A stretch of 64,000 nt of DNA from Coriobacteriia bacterium (GCA_030652115.1 JAUSBK010000013.1:175013-239012); one strand, 5' to 3'; positions 43,983-52,396 are shown, counted from the first letter of the stretch. The notes: generated by a model from the sequence alone, not told the origin. Made by a program: numbers and translations.

Positions 43983-44444
43983 ATGGCGGCAGGTCTGGGT
44001 GACACGGTCGCGGTCGACTACGAAGGCCGGCTCGACGACGGAAGCGTCTTCGATTCGAGCGCAGACGGCGAACCGCTTCGCTTCACGCTCGGCGCCGGCA
44101 CCGTGTTGCCGCTGTTCGAAGCGGCGGTCGTGGGGCTCGAGATCGGCGAGCGCGCCACCATCACCATTCCTGCCGAGGAAGCCTACGGCCCCTACATCGA
44201 GGGCGCACGGGATGTCGTCCCCGTCGATGTCTTCGGTGAGGGCGAGCCCCCGGTGGGTGGGATATTCAACGTCTTCGCGGACGACGGGACCGAATTCACG
44301 GGGCGCGTGGTCGAGGTGAGCGCCGATCGGATCAACGTGACCGTGGACTTCAACCATCCGCTGGCCGGTCAGGATCTCACGTTCGACATCGCCCTCGTGG
44401 AGATTCAGCCGCCTCGGCCCGAGAGCGGTGCTGACGAATCGTAA
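43983..44444 (+). CDS. slyD: SlyD-type FKBP peptidyl-prolyl isomerase
   Basis: The 153-residue protein has the FKBP part VAVDYEGRLDDGSVFDSS and FTLGAGTVLPLFEAAVVGLEIGE, with the SlyD insert-in-flap domain (PAEEAYGPYIEGARDVVPVDVFGEG) and return strand NHPLAGQDLTFDIALVEI. It lacks the His-rich nickel tail of E. coli SlyD. It acts as a folding helper and chaperone. A good AAGGAGG site precedes the ATG. Its stop codon lies inside a perfect palindrome that belongs to the next promoter. Confidence 0.93.
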   Translation: MAAGLGDTVAVDYEGRLDDGSVFDSSADGEPLRFTLGAGTVLPLFEAAVVGLEIGERATITIPAEEAYGPYIEGARDVVPVDVFGEGEPPVGGIFNVFADDGTEFTGRVVEVSADRINVTVDFNHPLAGQDLTFDIALVEIQPPRPESGADES

Positions 44445-44452
44445 CGATTCGT
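44434..44452. promoter_or_regulatory. Perfect 19-bp palindrome next to the cytochrome operon promoter
   Basis: ACGAATCGT-A-ACGATTCGT has nine-base perfect arms around a single A. It ends at the first base of the -35 box of the cytochrome operon, the usual place for an activator or repressor site. It also spans the slyD stop codon. It could form a hairpin in slyD mRNA, but there is no T-tract. Confidence 0.6.
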
Positions 44453-44480
44453 TGACACACCTCGGGTGCGCCGATATGGT
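44452..44480 (+). promoter_or_regulatory. Promoter of the multiheme cytochrome operon
   Basis: A consensus TTGACA and TATGGT are exactly 17 bp apart, about 150 bp upstream of the cytochrome b gene. The 44485-44632 leader contains no recognised RNA element or gene. Confidence 0.7.
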
Positions 44481-44632
44481 TTGCACAGGTCACGCGACCC
44501 ATCGGCGTCGGCGGCCCAAGAGGACGTTTCTTGAGTGCAGGGTGCCGGCACACCATGTACGCGAGGCGATGGTAGGCGTTGACCCCAAGTCGAGCAGTCC
44601 GGACACCGTCCGGGCGTTGTTACGGGTAGGGG

Positions 44633-45481
44633 GTGTCTGCGATTCTTCTCGCGCAAGTGAACGTCTGGATGGACGCGGTCTTCTTGGCACTATGGATCGG
44701 CGTCCTTTTGTTTGTGGTGTTTCATTTCTCTTTGAGCGTGCCCAAGGGGAGATATCGCAAGAAGTTCATCGAGGGCAAGTGGCCCGAGCACGATCACACC
44801 CCGGTGGCACTGCCGAAGCTCATGCACTGGATCCATCTGGTGTCCATGGTGCTCCTCGGCTTCACCGGGCTCATGATCAGGTTCCCCGCCTTCGATGGCT
44901 GGCGGACCCCCATGCGCTACATACATTATGTGGCGATGACGATCGTGCTTCTCAACCTCTTCTGGCGGCTGTGGTACGCGTTCCTCTCCAAGGACCGCGA
45001 CTACAAGAAGTTCGCCGTCACCAAGCGCGATATGCAGTCTGCACTTGGTGTGCTCGCGTACTATGGCTACTTCTCGAACAACAAGCCGCACGTGGCCGAG
45101 TACAACGTGATGCAGAAGATGTCCTACCTGCTGTTCCTTGCGATGATGCTCGCGCAGGGGTTCACCGGGCTCGCGCTGCTTACGCAACCGTTCATCTTCG
45201 GGCTCAGTCCACGCGAGGTCCTGCTGGGCTGGTGGCTTGCGCCGCTGCTCGGTGATGTGGCCATCGCCGGCGCATGGGTGCGGGTCGTCCACTACGCGCT
45301 CACGTGGCTCTTCATCCTCATGACGACGATCCACATCTACCTCGCGGTTGCCGAGGACCTGCCGATCAGCCTCGACTTCTTCGGCTTCAAGAAGTATCCG
45401 GAGGACAAGCTCGTCAAGGGCGGTCACGGTCACGAGGAGCCACACGCTCCGGCGGTGGCTGCAGCCGCGGAAGCGGACTAG
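44633..45481 (+). CDS. Membrane b-type cytochrome (formate dehydrogenase gamma / Ni-Fe hydrogenase b type)
   Basis: The 282-residue protein has about five membrane helices and histidines in the pattern of quinone-side b cytochromes: LPKLMHWIHLVSMVLLG, MRYIHYVAMTIVLLN and VRVVHYALTWLFILMTTIHIYLAV. It would exchange electrons between the menaquinone pool and the periplasmic haem proteins encoded next. The start codon is uncertain: GTG 44633 follows GTAGGGG closely, and GTG at about 44654 is an alternative. It is first of the operon with three multiheme cytochromes. Confidence 0.88.
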   Translation: MSAILLAQVNVWMDAVFLALWIGVLLFVVFHFSLSVPKGRYRKKFIEGKWPEHDHTPVALPKLMHWIHLVSMVLLGFTGLMIRFPAFDGWRTPMRYIHYVAMTIVLLNLFWRLWYAFLSKDRDYKKFAVTKRDMQSALGVLAYYGYFSNNKPHVAEYNVMQKMSYLLFLAMMLAQGFTGLALLTQPFIFGLSPREVLLGWWLAPLLGDVAIAGAWVRVVHYALTWLFILMTTIHIYLAVAEDLPISLDFFGFKKYPEDKLVKGGHGHEEPHAPAVAAAAEAD

Positions 45482-45489
45482 GAGACGTG

Positions 45490-46398
45490 ATGCACCCTCG
45501 CGTGCCGCGCCTGGCCGTTGCGGTCCTCTTCGTGATTGCGTGTGGTCTGAGTTCGGTTGCGTACGCCGAAGAGGCGTCGCCGTCGACCGGTACTTCGGCC
45601 ACCGCGCCCTACGAACTCGACTTCACGCTGCCGAGCGAATCGCGGTCGGGGTGCATGGTCTGTCACGGCGACCCGGCGCTCATCCGTGTGCGCGAGGGCG
45701 CTGCCGTCAGCTTCTACGTGAACGAGGAGGCGATGGGGGCATCCACGCACGGCGATCAGCAGTGTGTGGGCTGCCACATCGACTTCACCTTCACGGCGCC
45801 GCACAGTGCGACCGACTGGCCCACAACAGCCAAGACCGCCTGCCGCAACTGCCACGACGAGCAGTCGCGTTTGTTCAGCACCGGAGTGCACCGGCCAACG
45901 GTCGACTCGGAGGCACAGGCTTCCGAGGAGACGAGTGTCGGTCCGCGTCCGCTCTGCGGTGACTGCCACGGCGGTCACGACATCATGGCGCTCACCGAGG
46001 CTGGTGGCGAGGACTTCAAGAAAGGCACCGCCGCGATACACGACCAGGGCTTCGAGGTCTGCGGCCGGTGCCACGAGGACTACTGGGACAGCTACCACGA
46101 CTACTACCACGGTGCCGCCTACAAGCTCGGCGCCGAAGACGCGCCGGCGTGCTGGGACTGCCACGGCTGGCACGACATCCAGCCGTCCGACAACCGCGAC
46201 TCGCTCGTGAACGAGGCGCACCTGATCGAGACCTGCGGCCAGGACGGCTGCCACTCCAATGTGGACGAGAAGTACGTGGAGTACGCGGAGTTCATCCACA
46301 CGCGGGAGCAGGTCAAGGAAGACAATCCGATCCACTCGCTGTTCAGGGCGATCACCGATGCGCTTGGACGTCTCTTCGGCGGAGGCGATGACAGCTAG
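45490..46398 (+). CDS. Secreted heptahaem c-type cytochrome
   Basis: The 302-residue protein has a signal peptide (about 1-25, ending AYAEE) and six CxxCH motifs (CMVCH, CVGCH, CRNCH, CGDCH, CGRCH, CWDCH) plus one CX4CH motif (CGQDGCH), a form known in some multiheme cytochromes. The stretch CHEDYWDSYHDYYHGAAYK recurs in the next gene, so the C-terminal halves are paralogous. It acts outside the membrane between the b cytochrome and later carriers. The ATG at 45490 lies 8 bp after the cytochrome b gene. Confidence 0.9.
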   Translation: MHPRVPRLAVAVLFVIACGLSSVAYAEEASPSTGTSATAPYELDFTLPSESRSGCMVCHGDPALIRVREGAAVSFYVNEEAMGASTHGDQQCVGCHIDFTFTAPHSATDWPTTAKTACRNCHDEQSRLFSTGVHRPTVDSEAQASEETSVGPRPLCGDCHGGHDIMALTEAGGEDFKKGTAAIHDQGFEVCGRCHEDYWDSYHDYYHGAAYKLGAEDAPACWDCHGWHDIQPSDNRDSLVNEAHLIETCGQDGCHSNVDEKYVEYAEFIHTREQVKEDNPIHSLFRAITDALGRLFGGGDDS

Positions 46399-46440
46399 GC
46401 GCACGCGTGCATCCAACGAGAGAAGGCAGGGTCTGGGGGT

Positions 46441-47721
46441 ATGGGCAAGCGATTCAGAACACTCACCGGCATGAGTGCCAAGAAGATCGTGATCGTCGCC
46501 GCTATCGTGGCGGTGATGGTGGCCGCGCCGCTTCTGGCGCGCGCCGTGACGATCGAGATCACGGGAGACGTGTATGCGTCCAAGTGCACTCCGTGCCACG
46601 CGAACTACTCGCAAACTGACAAGCACCCCAACTACATCTTCACCCACGGCAACCACATCACGTATGAGTGCAGAACGTGCCACCCGGAGTTCCCGCATCG
46701 CCCGGAGGGCACCGATCTGCCGGTGATGAAGGACTGCTTCAACTGCCACGGCCTGAACCACGGTCCGCAGAGCGTGATTGCCACCGGCACCTGTACCGAC
46801 TGCCATGGCGACAAGTTCGAGGAGCTGCGCCCGGCATCGCATGTGGCCAACTGGGCGGATAAGCCGCATGTGGCTCCCGCGAACGAGAACCTGATCTCCG
46901 AGTGCTCGATGTGCCACACGCAGCAGCAGTGCGACACGTGCCACTCCGAGGAGGATGTCTGGTGGACGCCGGTGGAGCCGATGGTGTACAACGCCGGCTC
47001 TGGTTGCCTGGCGTGCCACGGCAATCCCAACCTGGTCAAGTCCTCGGCGCTCGGCGTGCAGTCCTTCCAGGTCACCGGCCTCGACGAATCTGCGCACCGT
47101 GACCTGGCGTGCATCGAATGCCACGTGGACTTCGCGTATGTCGAAGTCGTCGGCGAGACCAAGATCTGGTCGGTGAACGCAGGTCTGTCATGTGGGAAGG
47201 CCGGCTGCCACGACACCGATGACACCGCTACCAAAGACAGCAACGAGGACCAGGCGACCGCCTATGAGGCCTCGATCCACGGCATGAAGATCGCCGACGG
47301 AGATCTCACCTCGGCCACGTGCGGCTCGTGCCACGGCGGCCACGATATCCGACGTCTCGACACGCAGTCGGCGGTTGATGAGCTCAAGCTTGCTGGTGAG
47401 GAGATGTGCGCGGACTGCCACGAGGACCGCTGGGACAACTACGGCGACTCGTACCACGGCGCCGCGTACAAGGCCGGTTCGCTGGATGCACCCGCATGCT
47501 GGGGTTGCCACCCGGCGCACTCCGCGCAGCCGTCGAGCAATCCCGAGTCGAGCACGAACGAGACCAAGCTCGCCGCCACCTGCGCGGGTTGTCACGACCA
47601 GCACGGCGATGCCTCTGAGGACTTCATCACCCAGTCGGCCGAGATGATCCACGGTCAGTCCGACGTGCGCAAAGAGAATCCGATCCTCAAGTTCCTGTCG
47701 ATCGGGGATGGAGGCTCGTAA
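46441..47721 (+). CDS. Secreted or membrane-anchored 13-haem c-type cytochrome
   Basis: The 426-residue protein has an N-terminal hydrophobic helix (about 14-34), then twelve CxxCH motifs (CTPCH, CRTCH, CFNCH, CTDCH, CSMCH, CDTCH, CLACH, CIECH, CGSCH, CADCH, CWGCH, CAGCH) and one CX4CH (CGKAGCH). It is a chimera of two modules. The first six haems match repeats in the next gene (CFNCHGLNH, RPASH); the rest match the preceding cytochrome (CHEDRWDNYGDSYHGAAYK). It is probably a conduit protein at the cell surface. Confidence 0.9.
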   Translation: MGKRFRTLTGMSAKKIVIVAAIVAVMVAAPLLARAVTIEITGDVYASKCTPCHANYSQTDKHPNYIFTHGNHITYECRTCHPEFPHRPEGTDLPVMKDCFNCHGLNHGPQSVIATGTCTDCHGDKFEELRPASHVANWADKPHVAPANENLISECSMCHTQQQCDTCHSEEDVWWTPVEPMVYNAGSGCLACHGNPNLVKSSALGVQSFQVTGLDESAHRDLACIECHVDFAYVEVVGETKIWSVNAGLSCGKAGCHDTDDTATKDSNEDQATAYEASIHGMKIADGDLTSATCGSCHGGHDIRRLDTQSAVDELKLAGEEMCADCHEDRWDNYGDSYHGAAYKAGSLDAPACWGCHPAHSAQPSSNPESSTNETKLAATCAGCHDQHGDASEDFITQSAEMIHGQSDVRKENPILKFLSIGDGGS

Positions 47722-47729
47722 CAGCCTAG

Positions 47730-49322
47730 ATGCGAAGAGCGAACCGAGCACGCCTTTGGATAGCCATGACGGCAGCACTCGCGGCTGCCGTCATGGTCGT
47801 GCTTGCGTACCCGCATATGGTCGCCATCGGTGCCCCCGAAAGCGTCACGGTGGGTGCGTCCGCCACCGGTGACGTGTGCGCGCCGTGCCATCCGCAGGCG
47901 GGCGCATCCCGCAATCCCGCTGTGCTGTTCGATCACGCGTCACACCTGCTCACGCAGTGCACCGCATGCCACACCACGCCCGCGCACGCCGACGGCGCTT
48001 CGGCCACTCCGCCGATGACGTCCTGCTTCAGTTGTCACGGCCTGTTCCACGGCAGCATGGGTGCCATCGCCTCCGGCGAGTGCTCGGACTGCCACCCCGC
48101 TGACTTCACGCTGCGACCGGCCTCGCACGGCGAGGACTGGAAGGTGGAGCCACACGCGCTTGCCTCGGCGCAAGGCGTGAACGAGTGTCTGATGTGCCAC
48201 AACGCGCCCGAAGACTGCGACGTCTGCCATCAGACCGAGGCGCCCGAGATCGGGCCGATGCCCGCCATCTACCTGAGCACCACGCCCGTGATCGTCGAGG
48301 GTCCCACGTTCACGGTGGAGCCCGAGACGCCGGTGAACATCTCGCAGTGCGCCTACTGTCACCCCGACCTCGACGACTTCGCGGTTCCGGGGCTCGTATT
48401 CGGACACAACGCGCACCTCGAGCGCGCGTACCGGTGCGAAACATGCCACCCGGTGTTCCCACACGGGACGTCCGGCACGCTTCGTCCCGAGATGCGCAAG
48501 TGCACGCGGTGTCACGGGCTCACGCACAGCGATCATGGCGAAGTGGCGTCCGCCGAGTGCCTGAAGTGCCACACGGCCGAGTTCGAGTTGGTACCCCCGG
48601 ATCATACCGTCGCGTTCCTGTCCGGAGAGCATAATACGGTCGCGAACGACGACCCGGCATACTGTTCGCAGTGTCACGCTCCAGAGTCGTGCGTTGCATG
48701 TCACAACGGCGGGGTCGTGCTTGCCGACAACCGTGTCAGCGAACAAGTCATCCCAGAGAACCATGTCGGTCCCGAGTGGAGTGCGGAGCACGGGAGGCTC
48801 TACCTCGAACAGAAGGGCATGTGCGTGGTCTGCCACACGTCCGAGTTCTGCCAGCAGTGCCACCAAACGACGATGCCGCACCCTGTCACGTGGCTGAACG
48901 ATCACGCCGCTGGCGACGGCAACCTCGCCGAGGACTGCGTGGTGTGCCATGCGGACCGTGAGGCGTGTCAGGACTGTCATCACGACAGCGTGCGTTCGAC
49001 GGCACTCGTGCTGGAGAACTGCGTAGACTGTCACGAGGAGATGGCAACGGTGCCGCCCACCGACATCGAGGTGGCCGGTCTCGCCGAGCACGCGGTGCAT
49101 TTCCAGGTCGCCCTGCCCGAGAAGAAGGGCGAGCCCTACTACTGCGATGACTGCCATATCGGGTTCGGGCGGGCGGGCATCCACGTGCTCACTCCCGCCA
49201 CCGGGCCGCACGACATGCGCGTCTGTTATGAGTGTCACGGCGCGCTCGACTACCAGAGCACCCTGATCGCGCCATACCGCGGAGCCGAACTGTGTCTCCG
49301 TTGCCACACGGACCTGATCTGA
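47730..49322 (+). CDS. 20-haem c-type cytochrome with repeated six-haem modules
   Basis: The 530-residue protein has a signal or anchor (about 8-30) and twenty CxxCH motifs. Two copies of a six-haem unit are visible, at about 50-170 and 205-335. Each has CxxCH, an FxH/HLxxH segment, CTACH or CETCH, CFSCHGLFH or CTRCHGLTH, CSDCH or CLKCH, then two closely spaced motifs (CLMCH...CDVCH; CSQCH...CVACH). The last eight motifs form a third, different segment. Haem density is about one per 26 residues, as in molecular-wire cytochromes. Long-range extracellular electron transfer is inferred. Confidence 0.9.
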   Translation: MRRANRARLWIAMTAALAAAVMVVLAYPHMVAIGAPESVTVGASATGDVCAPCHPQAGASRNPAVLFDHASHLLTQCTACHTTPAHADGASATPPMTSCFSCHGLFHGSMGAIASGECSDCHPADFTLRPASHGEDWKVEPHALASAQGVNECLMCHNAPEDCDVCHQTEAPEIGPMPAIYLSTTPVIVEGPTFTVEPETPVNISQCAYCHPDLDDFAVPGLVFGHNAHLERAYRCETCHPVFPHGTSGTLRPEMRKCTRCHGLTHSDHGEVASAECLKCHTAEFELVPPDHTVAFLSGEHNTVANDDPAYCSQCHAPESCVACHNGGVVLADNRVSEQVIPENHVGPEWSAEHGRLYLEQKGMCVVCHTSEFCQQCHQTTMPHPVTWLNDHAAGDGNLAEDCVVCHADREACQDCHHDSVRSTALVLENCVDCHEEMATVPPTDIEVAGLAEHAVHFQVALPEKKGEPYYCDDCHIGFGRAGIHVLTPATGPHDMRVCYECHGALDYQSTLIAPYRGAELCLRCHTDLI

Positions 49323-49353
49323 CGGAGTCTCACCGGATACCTGGAGGCCAAGC

Positions 49354-50367
49354 TTGGCAGCATCACTTTCACCTCGCGACCAGTGGTTGACCTGGGCTCT
49401 CCGCATCGTCGGCGTGCTCGTCATCGGCGCGTTCGCCTTCCTCGCCTACACGGTGTTCCAGGGTCAGCGTCAGGCCGACCAGAGCTCGATCGCCACCCGT
49501 GCGGTTGATAGTCTCGAGCAGGCAGTCAGGGACGACCCGGAGAGCGCCGAGACGCGCATACTCCTCGGCGACGCGTACCGCGACACCGGACGGCCGGCTG
49601 ACGCGATCGAGCAGTACGACAAGGCGCTCGAACTGTCAGTCGATCACCCGCTCGCCCTGACCGGTCTCGCTCTCACGGCGATGCAGCAGGAGGAGTGGCG
49701 CACTGCCGAGGGGTACTGGCAGAACGCCATCGAGGTGATGTCCAAGAACGAGTATGCGTCCCAAGACGAGCGTCTTGAGAAGGCCTACTACTACTACGGC
49801 ACGGTGCTCATCAAGCTGGCAGAGTACGAGGACGCCGTGGCGTATCTCAAAGAGGCGCTCCGCATGAATCGCTCCGACGCCGACACGCACTACGCACTCG
49901 CGGTGGCGTACCGGGAGCTCGATTCGGTGAGCAAGCAGCGCGAGTCGCTCGAAACCGCACTGCTGTTCGTGCCCACCATGCCCGAGGCCAACTACGACTT
50001 GGGGTTGCTCTACCTGGCGGACGGCGACGAGGCGACCGCGGCTGAGCTGTTCCGGCGCTCGGCCGACAACGCGCCGGGACGCGAGGAGCCGATCGACGAG
50101 CTCATGGCGCTCGGCCCGTTCGAGGACCGTATGAAAAAGGCCGAGTCGCTCGCTGATTCCGATCCGGGTGCCGCGCTGCACCAGGCACGGATCGCAGCAG
50201 CGCTCGATCCGACAAGCATCGACGCCGCGCGACAGGTAGCGCGCTTGCTGAAGACCATCGGGCTCAGCCCGGATGATGAGAAGGCGGCATGGGAGCGCGT
50301 GCTCGATCTCGTGCCCGAAGACCAAGAGGCAGTCGAGGCTCTTGCGGCCCTCGGCAGCGATTCGTGA
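49354..50367 (+). CDS. Membrane-anchored TPR protein
   Basis: The 337-residue protein starts at a TTG fixed by a GGAGG site. One membrane helix lies at about 14-36 (ALRIVGVLVIGAFAFLAYTVF), and TPR-like repeats follow over residues about 50-330 (DDPESAETRILLGDAYRDTGRPADAIEQYDKALEL; KAYYYYGTVLIKLAEYEDAVAYLKEALRMNR). It is probably a scaffold outside the membrane for assembling the cytochrome complex or helping haem attachment, like NrfG/CcmI-type TPR proteins. It is co-transcribed with the 20-haem cytochrome and the NHL protein. Confidence 0.85.
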   Translation: MAASLSPRDQWLTWALRIVGVLVIGAFAFLAYTVFQGQRQADQSSIATRAVDSLEQAVRDDPESAETRILLGDAYRDTGRPADAIEQYDKALELSVDHPLALTGLALTAMQQEEWRTAEGYWQNAIEVMSKNEYASQDERLEKAYYYYGTVLIKLAEYEDAVAYLKEALRMNRSDADTHYALAVAYRELDSVSKQRESLETALLFVPTMPEANYDLGLLYLADGDEATAAELFRRSADNAPGREEPIDELMALGPFEDRMKKAESLADSDPGAALHQARIAAALDPTSIDAARQVARLLKTIGLSPDDEKAAWERVLDLVPEDQEAVEALAALGSDS

Positions 50368-50387
50368 CGCTTGAAGGAGCGTGACTT

Positions 50388-51929
50388 GTGACCGAACGTC
50401 CGACCAAGCCGATCTCCGAATTCGCTGCAGATAGGCGGAAGAGCAGCAAGATGCGCAGGATCCTGCTTCTGCTCGCACTCTCGGTGTTTCTCATGCTGCT
50501 GCTGTGGACCGCGATGTACTACGCGGCGAACCGGCAGCTGCCGTTCCCGCAAGTGGAGGCGCTCACAGGCGAGGAGACGGCTGCACCGGAGTTCCTGTAC
50601 GCCATCTCGGGGCCTGAGGGCGCGGATTCGCTCCTGCAGCCTCTCGGCGTGGCGGTGAACGAGGACGACCGTCTGTTCGTCATCGACGTGGGAGCCCGCG
50701 TAGTGCGGGCCTACACGACCGAGGGCGACTACCTGTTCTCGTTCAGCGCGATCGTCAGCGACAAGGGTACCGAGCTCAGGCTTCCGCAGCGGCTCGCGAT
50801 CGGGCCGGACGGCAACGTATGGGTGACCGACCGCCACCTCAAGGCCGTCTTCGTCTTCAGTCCCGAGGACGGCTCGTTCGTGAGGGAGTTCATCCCAAAG
50901 GGCGACATCGTGGATACGTGGGGCCCGATGGCGCTCGCGTTCGATGCCGACGGCAACCTCTGGGTGGCGGACGTGGGTGTGAGCCAGAACCACCAGATCG
51001 TCGCGTTCGATGCCGAGGGCACCGAGGTCGCGCGCTGGGGCACGACGGTGCAGACCACCATGATGACCGAGTCGCCGGGCGGCTTCTACTACCCCAACGG
51101 GATCGCGTTCTCCGACGAGGGCGAAGTGTTCGTCTCGGACATGAGCAACCATCGTGTCCAGGTCTTCAGTCCCGAAGGTGAGTTCAAGCGCTTCGTGTAT
51201 ACGTCCGGCTCGCCGCTGGGCCTTGTCGTCGATCGCGAGCAGCGTCTGTGTGTCGTGGATCCGTTCGCGCATGCCATCGACATCTACGATCTTGATGGCG
51301 AACGGCTCACGGGCTTCGGCGGACCCGGCATGGAACTCGGGCGGTTCCGCTTCCCGAGCGACATCGCGCTCGACGAGACCGGCCGCTTGTTCGTGAGCGA
51401 TCGCGAGAACGCCCAGGTGCAGGTCTGGGGCTGGCCTACCGGGATCATTCCGCCGATCGTGTTGCCGGAGGAGCCGGTCGAGTGGGGTATTTGCCTGTCG
51501 CCGCTTCTGCTGCTGCTGATCCCGCTGTTCCGGCGGCGCACCTCGTTCGTCACGACCGAGGACTTCCTCATGAACGCGATCGAGACGGGCATCGTTCCGC
51601 AGATGAATGACCGCCACCTGAAGTGGGTGGTCACCGAGCCGGTCTACGAGAAGTACCTCGACCGTTCGGTCGGCGACATCCGGTTCGAGGAGCTGCTGGA
51701 CGGTCAGCCGTACTCTCGCACTGATGTCCAGGACTTCATCGAGAAGTCCGGGGCGGACGAGCAGACGGCGATCTACCTGACCATGGCCGAGCGTGTCGGC
51801 CGGCTTGCCACCGAGGACTCGGTGCTTGCAGAGGCCGCGCGCGCTTTGGGTATCGCCGTGGTCGATGGCGAGCGTTTCGTCCGGGAGTTTGCCGTACGGC
51901 GACGTTCTCGTGCCGCTCGTCGAGAGTGA
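50388..51929 (+). CDS. NHL-repeat beta-propeller membrane protein with C-terminal cytosolic domain
   Basis: The 513-residue protein has an N-terminal helix (about 25-47), then a six-blade NHL propeller (about 65-350) with repeated VWVTDRHLKAVFVFSPEDG, LWVADVGVSQNHQIVAFD and FVSDRENAQVQVW patterns. A second helix lies at about 362-380. The C-terminal 130 residues have LATEDSVLAEAARALGIAVVDGERF, which weakly recalls PIN-domain ends. Thus the propeller is outside and the tail inside. The function is unknown; a protein-protein or haem-protein docking role in the conduit is likely. A paralogue lies at 61445-62617. Confidence 0.82.
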   Translation: MTERPTKPISEFAADRRKSSKMRRILLLLALSVFLMLLLWTAMYYAANRQLPFPQVEALTGEETAAPEFLYAISGPEGADSLLQPLGVAVNEDDRLFVIDVGARVVRAYTTEGDYLFSFSAIVSDKGTELRLPQRLAIGPDGNVWVTDRHLKAVFVFSPEDGSFVREFIPKGDIVDTWGPMALAFDADGNLWVADVGVSQNHQIVAFDAEGTEVARWGTTVQTTMMTESPGGFYYPNGIAFSDEGEVFVSDMSNHRVQVFSPEGEFKRFVYTSGSPLGLVVDREQRLCVVDPFAHAIDIYDLDGERLTGFGGPGMELGRFRFPSDIALDETGRLFVSDRENAQVQVWGWPTGIIPPIVLPEEPVEWGICLSPLLLLLIPLFRRRTSFVTTEDFLMNAIETGIVPQMNDRHLKWVVTEPVYEKYLDRSVGDIRFEELLDGQPYSRTDVQDFIEKSGADEQTAIYLTMAERVGRLATEDSVLAEAARALGIAVVDGERFVREFAVRRRSRAARRE

Positions 51930-51942
51930 TGCTTTCTTGGGA

Positions 51943-51971
51943 TTGACACCCTGCGGGTGGTTGCGTACGCT
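51943..51971 (+). promoter_or_regulatory. Promoter of the second formate dehydrogenase operon
   Basis: A consensus TTGACA and TACGCT are 17 bp apart, just after the stop of the NHL gene. The transcript would start at about 51979 and pass through the palindrome, the cofactor-riboswitch-like leader and a terminator before reaching the gene at 52397. Confidence 0.65.
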
Positions 51972-51984
51972 CAAGCGGCTCAAC

Positions 51985-52002
51985 TTGTAACCATTGTTAC
52001 AA
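51985..52002. promoter_or_regulatory. Perfect 7-bp inverted repeat (operator candidate)
   Basis: TTGTAAC-CATT-GTTACAA is a perfect dyad starting about 13 bp after the -10 box. The position fits a repressor operator at the transcription start. The AT-rich content stands out in this GC-rich window. Confidence 0.55.
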
Positions 52003-52049
52003 TAAGTGGAAGTGCTGGCGATGACGTACAGGCAGGAATAGCAAAAACA

Positions 52050-52228
52050 TAGTCTCCGAGCTTGCTGGCCTACAGCGCGAAATCGCGCCAGGGCTGCCAG
52101 GCCGATAGGGTGTCGAAGGAAACGACGACGCCTCCCGGATTGGAAAGGAGACCTGCATCAGGCCCCCCGGCAGGGGCTTTGTGTGCGGTTGACTTTCCGG
52201 GTAAGGGAGGCAGTCCGATATGGCTGAG
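52050..52228 (+). promoter_or_regulatory. Molybdenum-cofactor (Moco/Tuco) riboswitch-like leader
   Basis: Conserved-looking blocks match the Moco RNA motif as I remember it from the E. coli moaA leader. There is a GTCG-AAGGAAA-CGAC hairpin (52112-52126), then CGCCTCCCGGATTGGAAAGG (52129-52148), where E. coli has CGCCUCCCG, a few bases, then GGAAAGG. GCCTCCC (52130-52136) can pair with GGGAGGC (52205-52211). A further hairpin forms around AGGCCCC...GGGGCTT (about 52160-52180). It lies upstream of a Mo/W-dependent formate dehydrogenase and just before a terminator. It would tie expression to pterin-cofactor supply. An alignment to the covariance model is needed. Confidence 0.8.
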
Positions 52229-52275
52229 AACCGATCATGAGGTGCATCTGTGCGATGCCCATGATCGGTTTCTTT
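52229..52275 (+). terminator. Riboswitch-linked intrinsic terminator
   Basis: AACCGATCATG (52229-52239) pairs perfectly with CATGATCGGTT (52260-52270), followed by TCTTTGTTTC. It immediately follows the cofactor-sensing leader, so it is the likely expression platform. Confidence 0.85.
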
Positions 52276-52396
52276 GTTTCCGGATTCGGCTGCAACGCGT
52301 GAGAAAGGAGGCGGTGCTAGCAGTGCTCGCGTTGTGTGGTCCCCGCAAGAGGACCTGAGTGGTTCTTTGCGGACCCGCTGAATGGAAGGGAAGAGA

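Noticed and set aside
44434..44452. Palindrome as a slyD terminator
   Set aside because: No T-tract follows on the plus strand and it abuts an ideal promoter, so an operator is more likely.
52221..52234. TPP riboswitch, suggested by GGCTGAGAACC
   Set aside because: The other TPP-conserved blocks are missing, and the surrounding blocks fit the Moco motif better.
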